A DNA stretch of 28,092 nt from an uncultured Actinomycetes bacterium (GTDB taxonomy: Bacteria > Actinomycetota > Actinomycetes > Mycobacteriales > Nakamurellaceae): positions 1-28,092 of the forward strand of contig CALANS010000065.1 in NCBI GenBank assembly GCA_937926105.1, given 5' to 3'. A program made the translations under genes and the position numbers. Positions 26,301 to 28,092 of the stretch are shown piece after piece; the first letter of the stretch is position 1; each line of letters begins with the position of its first letter. Below the pieces are notes generated by a model. It saw nothing but the letters and a program-made list of their open reading frames with translations, had not been told where the DNA came from and searched no databases.

Positions 26301-26307
26301 GGCTCAT
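20338..26307 (-). CDS. MobF-family relaxase/helicase with C-terminal DnaG-like TOPRIM primase core
   Basis: The product has 1989 residues. The start is the ATG at 26307, giving the typical MSLHKLTAGDGYTYLTRQ N-terminus; an extension to 26400 is out of family. Relaxase domain about 1-320: catalytic-type tyrosines 35/36 (DYYSQKG) and the metal-binding HUH set His257, His268, His270 (DPDLHTHVA). Helicase: Walker A APAGTGKT 612-619, DEAG 690-693, and later a GYATTVHAAQG motif. Residues about 1050-1390 and 1889-1945 hold four divergent copies of a DPxWPxL module. About 1500-1750 is a DnaG-like primase core: IIFPI, PKYLNTP, a TOPRIM Glu in VEGPVD (1653) and DND (1719-1721), without a zinc finger. 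It would nick oriT, unwind and pilot the strand, and perhaps prime the complement in the recipient. Confidence 0.9.
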   Translation of the reverse strand: MSLHKLTAGDGYTYLTRQVAAHDATERGFGSLGDYYSQKGEAPGRWMGRGLAAVPDFPVGATVTEQQMRALFGQGRHPNADAIERAARLEGLSPRQVDATSRLGKPYLVLDGANMFRRRTAGAYRDYNAARGLPEDTPIPEDARAEIRTSIATAMFGETYGRPPADARELSGHLARISRQATTAVAGYDLTFSPVKSVSTLWAIAPLPIARIIEQAHADAVADTLAWLEDHAAYTRVGAGGVAQVNVHGLIAAAFTHCDSRAGDPDLHTHVAISNKVQALTGRWYALDGRLIYRYNVAASERYNTRLEALLTSRLGVTFVERPGADGKRPVREIAGGDDDLPAAWSTRRAAIDARRAELAVRFQADHGRPPTAKEAVTLAQQANLETRQAKHEPRSLAEQRAAWRTQAATVLGGDEHVDRYVADALRGGIRQPDRPPHTELTRAWVERTADEVIYGRSVDGVRVGGVAAQRATWRENHVRAEAERAARTARIRPDHIDRAVGWVVAAALDPARSILLDAPDPVAEPAPLRRVDGTSVFTVAGAARYTSADTLAAERAILAAASDTGGRRVDPHIVDAVLTEYAASGVALNPGQAQLVRELAGSGRRVQLALAPAGTGKTTAMRALAAAWTGTGGTVIGLAPSAAAAAVLAAEIDTPTETLAKIVWHLRGGPGTPPPIMDAIGPDSLVIVDEAGMAATADLAAVIRHVTARGGQVRLVGDDQQLAAIGAGGVLRDLARTHGAATLSQVMRFTDPVTGRPNHAEGAASLAIRRGDPAGIVYYLDHGRVHVGDATATADAAYSAWAADTAAGADAVMLAPTRALAAELNQRARTERLAAAGPPGRQVTLTDASRASEGDVIITRRNDRTLRVGGTDYVRNGDRWRIDAVTDDAGLHVTHLASGMRVALPADYAARHVQLGYATTVHAAQGITADTCHTVATGSETRQLLYVALTRGRHANHLYLAVTGDGDPHSIITRDALLPPTPGDVLTRILARDDSPVSATTARADANRPDLLLPGAAGRYRHAIDVAAEDVYGPDRLTALDATAEAAVPGLTDTDAWPGLRPHLAALALSGRDPAGLLAHALTGRDLNDARDVAAVLDWRLHPDRDTSGPLPWLPPIPAVLADDAQWGSYLVERAAAVTALADATAKAARALSPAAAPAWATPIIDADPDLAADLAVWRAAHGIDDTDRRPTGQPQTGATDARAQRSIDARVTHVTGTHTVGATYRRLARSIDTRLTTDPYWPTLAARISAAHRAGIDITTIVRQVAAERPLPDEQPAAALWWRIAGHLSPAALDADGNPASPELRPDWTPALADAVGVVAAQRVMADPAWPALVAAVSDAAHAGWTPAQSLAFAYDLLRGGQPDDQPLQPKEIATALAWRIGMLADQSVANTTLEDVIGDGAAAGPQVQTADGHTRERPRDPEDLPPDTEDSVEPGIQSAARSKRAAARSVTAERSRIDDILDPDASDYRQRDDAIAGDQFRTTATVARHRLVEVNAAAEAFYVRHYRDVWAARYLTDRLGTDPTGDPDIAVGYAPNTWTALTRHLHALDVTDTELLAAGLAIRTASGNLIDRFRDRIIFPIKSFDPDRPDAIETRGFIGRRNPTAADDGKAGPKYLNTPATDLFVKGDNLYGLAEHAGTLAAGSVPVIVEGPVDALAVTVSGAGRYIGVAPLGTAFTDAQADQLCPYLAHHDQLPPGLAAMFPAEPPRAPVIVATDNDTAGRKAAHRVYWQLVARREDPRHLAMPDGNDPAEFLHTHGLAALLAALEAAPALADTLITDHTATLDLTTIEGRYAALAQAADITAARPAVTWPSAASAIAARLQLPDTTVTRRILAATGDWTDDPRGQARDRLNGAAATRVPRPAASAEPSVHHWATTIADVTGMDVAADPHWAVLADHLASAASNGYDVLNRVSALLALGPLQAEHPLRDLDARLIADCPDRLPSYDHRAAAADPRLGGDAHRRPAPPRTPAPSRPGPPVLKGPSR

Positions 26308-26487
26308 CACACCCACACCATCGCGCGACCCTATGCCACCGGTCGGGGCGAGAATGATTGGTAGCAGCTGACTATCGCGGTCACAGGTCGCCGAGTGCAT
26401 GAGGTGTGTCGGGTATTTGACTGCCCGGTGCGCATCTGGTGGTGATCGGTGGCGGCTGGGCGGCGACCGCGGAGAGGAGACCGCCAG

Positions 26488-26610
26488 GTGACGGTGACGG
26501 CGCTACGGGATCCGGCGAGCTTCGGGGCGGGCCCCCTTGCGCGCGGGGTGCTGTTGTTGCCTGAGTCGTATCCGCGTCAAGGACGGAAAGGTCGCCTCTG
26601 GGATCTGTGA
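26488..26610 (+). CDS. Candidate 40-residue protein upstream of and divergent from the relaxase gene
   Basis: GTG 26488 is preceded by GGAGAGGAGA (26471-26480), a strong ribosome-binding site with seven bases to the start. The 40-residue product is basic at its end (YPRQGRKGRLWDL) with no known domain. It lies between the relaxase start and a convergent gene on the other strand. It might encode a small DNA-binding auxiliary of the relaxosome, but there is no direct evidence; it may be non-coding sequence of an oriT region. Confidence 0.32.
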   Translation: MTVTALRDPASFGAGPLARGVLLLPESYPRQGRKGRLWDL

Positions 26611-26615
26611 CAGAT
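26603..26615. repeat. 13-base palindrome (ATCTGT-G-ACAGAT)
   Basis: ATCTGT at 26603-26608 and ACAGAT at 26610-26615 are perfect inverted repeats around one G. It lies about 300 bases upstream of the relaxase start. It could be an operator or part of oriT. Confidence 0.35.
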
Positions 26616-26670
26616 GCGGGCGCCGGCGGGGTGGTTGCTGTCGGCGTCACCGCATGGGCCGGGCGAGCGG

Positions 26671-26696
26671 GAGGGCGCCCCGGAGTGGGTGCCCTC
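26671..26696 (-). terminator. Hairpin downstream of the 162-residue gene
   Basis: GAGGGCGCCC (26671-26680) pairs with GGGTGCCCTC (26687-26696) around a six-base loop, with one mismatched position (a G-T wobble on one strand). It begins 16 bases past the stop of the minus-strand gene that ends at 26712, so it is well placed as its terminator. There is no T-tract. Confidence 0.4.
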
Positions 26697-26711
26697 CCCG
26701 GCCTGGCCGGC

Positions 26712-27200
26712 TCAGTGCGGGGTGAGACGTTCGAGGTTGTGCTCGGGCAGGACGACGGCGGCCAGCTGCAGGGCGGTGTGCCAGATGTGCTGTTGGCCGG
26801 TGAAGGCCTGCTTGTCGCGGCAGATCCAGGTGACCTTGCCGATGGTGACGCGGATGCCGCCGGCGTCGGGCCGGACGAACGCCTGGTCGCGTCCGGTGGC
26901 GTGGATGGCCAGGGTGACGGTCAGGCCGGCCCGGTCGCTGTCTGGCAGCGGGGAGGTTTCGGGCAGCCGGTCGGCGAGCATGATGGCGTGGCGGGTGAGC
27001 CAGGCGGCGGCGTAGGCGTGGACGGCGTACCGGTCGTGGAGGTAGATCAGCGTGTCGCCGGAGGCGACGGTGATCTGTGAGCCGGGCGCGCCGGTGCCGT
27101 CGCCGTTGCTGGCGAGGTTGTACTGCGGGGTGCCGGTGAGATGCATGGTGACGGTGATGTGCTGGAACGGGTGGCCGGTCAGTTGTTGTGCCTTGGACAT
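26712..27200 (-). CDS. 162-residue hypothetical protein
   Basis: ATG 27200 is preceded by GAGGAA with eight bases spacing, so the longer reading to 27275 is rejected. The product mixes beta strands (ITVTMHL, VTLAIHA, IRVTIGKVTWICRD) with helices (YAAAWLTRHAIMLADRL) and looks like a compact alpha/beta cytoplasmic domain. There is no membrane helix or catalytic motif I recognise. A hairpin follows the stop. It sits between the relaxase and the structured non-coding segment. It may be a relaxosome or partitioning accessory, by position only. Confidence 0.7.
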   Translation of the reverse strand: MSKAQQLTGHPFQHITVTMHLTGTPQYNLASNGDGTGAPGSQITVASGDTLIYLHDRYAVHAYAAAWLTRHAIMLADRLPETSPLPDSDRAGLTVTLAIHATGRDQAFVRPDAGGIRVTIGKVTWICRDKQAFTGQQHIWHTALQLAAVVLPEHNLERLTPH

Positions 27201-27601
27201 GGCGGTAGTTCCTCTCTGGCTCGGCGCGTTCGGCTGAGCCGGGGAGAGGGGGTGGGGCTGTGGGTGGACTGTCAAGGGCCCCGAGCCGCTGGGCCGAGCG
27301 GTGTCGACCTCGAGGTCCCCGCTTGCGGGGTGGGGTCGGCCCGATCGGTTCGGCGGCGTCCCTTGACAGGACGGGGCCCCGGCCCCGCACGCTCGGGGGG
27401 CTCAGACGAACCCCAAGGGTGACCACCGATCCGTGAACGGGCGGCCGAGGTAGGCGGCGTGACTATCGGCGTTGGCGGTTGTGCACATTCGCTGCGGCGA
27501 TCCACATTCCTGACCGCGCGGCGCTCAGGGCGTGTGCCGGTGCCGTGAAGCTGTGACGGTGCGGTGTGCCGGCCGTGCCCTGGATCGGTGAGGAGCAGGA
27601 A
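27201..27601. promoter_or_regulatory. 401-base divergent intergenic region, hairpin-rich; candidate oriT or control region
   Basis: No gene is seen. CTGTCAAGGG (27269-27278) and its inverted copy CCCTTGACAG (27360-27369) flank a segment with the palindrome GACCTCGAGGTC (27306-27317), the hairpin CCCCGC-TT-GCGGGG (27317-27330) and CCGCT/AGCGG pairing near 27286-27301. CGGGGCCCCG follows at 27372-27381. A nine-base direct repeat GTGTGCCGG (27532 and 27564) lies closer to the gene at 27602. The genes on either side diverge, so promoters for both must lie here. Density of palindromes is more than expected for a promoter and fits oriT or a replication-control site. Confidence 0.45.
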
Positions 27602-27940
27602 ATGAACGGTTTCGAGTGGCACTTGGTCAGTGGCGACGAGGTCCGATCCGATCGGGCAGACGACATCGCTCACACGATCGCAGGGCTACATCACACGTTG
27701 GCGGACCTTGCCGCGACAGGGGACGCTCCCGAAGTGGAGGGCAGCATCACCCGCCCGAAGCGCGGGATGCTTCCGTTCTGGATGAGATGGGGACAACGCG
27801 ATCCGGTCGGCGATTCAGATTCCGGGAGGGACGTCGACCATGCGCGCTCACAGGTTCAACAGCTGGTCGAGGGCCTGCGGAACGAACTGCACCGGGACGC
27901 CGATGAGGACCTGGTCGCCGCAGAGCAGCGGATCAGTTAG
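27602..27940 (+). CDS. 112-residue hypothetical protein
   Basis: ATG 27602 has GAGGAG at 27590-27595, six bases upstream. The N-terminal MNGFEWHLVSGDEV segment leads into a helical region (DIAHTIAGLHHTLADLA). A basic linker with KRGMLPFWMRWG follows, and then a C-terminal acidic helix (VQQLVEGLRNELHRDADEDLVAAEQ). It has no clear membrane segment or known domain. It diverges from the 162-residue gene. A DNA-binding or regulatory function is possible, not shown. Confidence 0.68.
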   Translation: MNGFEWHLVSGDEVRSDRADDIAHTIAGLHHTLADLAATGDAPEVEGSITRPKRGMLPFWMRWGQRDPVGDSDSGRDVDHARSQVQQLVEGLRNELHRDADEDLVAAEQRIS

Positions 27941-27997
27941 CACCTTTCGTGGCCCGGCCTACAACCACGCGGCGCGGCGCGGACCGCAGAGGAGAGT

Positions 27998-28066
27998 ATG
28001 AAGTTCGGCACCAGCGCGAAGAACAGCATCCTTCAATGGGCTGCGGGTCGGGCCGGTGATCCGTGA
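27998..28066 (+). CDS. 22-residue leader-like ORF overlapping the next start
   Basis: The ATG at 27998 is preceded by AGAGGAGAG (27988-27996), a very strong ribosome-binding site. The peptide (starting MKFGTSAKNS) ends in a TGA overlapping a GTG at 28063 (GTGA). This repeats the arrangement seen at 7883 and 9105. Confidence 0.4.
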   Translation: MKFGTSAKNSILQWAAGRAGDP

Positions 28067-28092
28067 TCGACCGGCGGCCGGCGGGGTTGCGG
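28063..28092 (+). CDS. Start of a gene running off the right edge (partial)
   Basis: GTG 28063 opens an uninterrupted frame to the window end (VIDRRPAGLR). It overlaps the preceding small ORF stop by GTGA. Only ten codons are visible, so no function can be assigned and it may be spurious. Confidence 0.3.
   Translation, partial: MIDRRPAGLR

Noticed and set aside
26308..26400. 31-residue N-terminal extension of the relaxase
   Set aside because: MobF relaxases of this type begin at MSLHKL; the extra residues lack any conserved character.
26607..27080. 157-codon + strand frame opposite the 162-residue gene
   Set aside because: Gly/Val/Asp repeats typical of antisense reading; the minus-strand frame has balanced composition and a good RBS.
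27270..27368. TTGACA elements in the inverted repeat as divergent -35 boxes
   Set aside because: No TANNNT -10 is found 16-19 bases away on either side, so they are treated as inverted repeats only.
1..28092. CRISPR arrays, tRNA/rRNA genes, insertion sequences
   Set aside because: No regularly spaced repeats, cloverleaf-like segments, transposase motifs or terminal inverted repeats were seen.

Overview
This is a GC-rich window with strong G/C third-position bias, many GTG starts and stop-start overlaps, which points to an actinomycete (Actinomycetota; the exact genus cannot be read from the sequence). It carries most of a conjugative element. No replication initiator, integrase, tRNA or att repeat is visible, so an integrative conjugative element and a conjugative plasmid cannot be told apart from this window.

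Left arm (about 75-11224, + strand): a long, tightly coupled transfer operon. It begins with a sigma-factor-like DNA-binding protein, a small helical protein and a ParA/TadZ-like protein with a degenerate P-loop. The membrane channel follows: a small two-helix protein, a VirB8/TcpC-like bitopic protein, a VirB6/TrbL-like polytopic protein, an SCO6880-family protein and a VirB4-like ATPase. A cell-wall hydrolase (SLT-like plus NlpC/P60) and a VirD4/TraG-type coupling ATPase complete it. Together these form a Gram-positive type IV secretion system for DNA transfer. Most junctions are ATGA or GTGA overlaps, and two contain tiny leader-like ORFs.

Second block (11218-14323, + strand): an unassigned hypothetical protein, a DUF1173 protein, a 59-residue coiled-coil protein and an ArdC-like antirestriction protein. 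This resembles an establishment/accessory module.

Central cargo (about 14324-20305): visibly less GC-biased codons and a different organisation. It has a KAP-family P-loop NTPase (+), a convergent protein with an HK97 prohead-protease-like core (-), two frameshifted or degenerate small genes, and a DUF4238 protein (-). KAP NTPases include the phage-exclusion protein PifA, so this may be a defence-type cargo. An 11-codon ORF coupled by ATGA to the relaxase stop looks like the stump of a transfer gene cut off at the cargo boundary.

Right arm (20338-28092): a 1989-residue MobF relaxase on the - strand. It joins a HUH relaxase, a RecD/TraI-like helicase, four divergent copies of a repeated module and a DnaG-like TOPRIM primase core in one chain. 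Upstream are a candidate 40-residue ORF, a 162-residue unknown protein (-), a hairpin-rich 27.24-27.39 kb segment that is a candidate oriT or control region, a 112-residue unknown protein (+), and another tiny ORF coupled to a gene running off the right edge.
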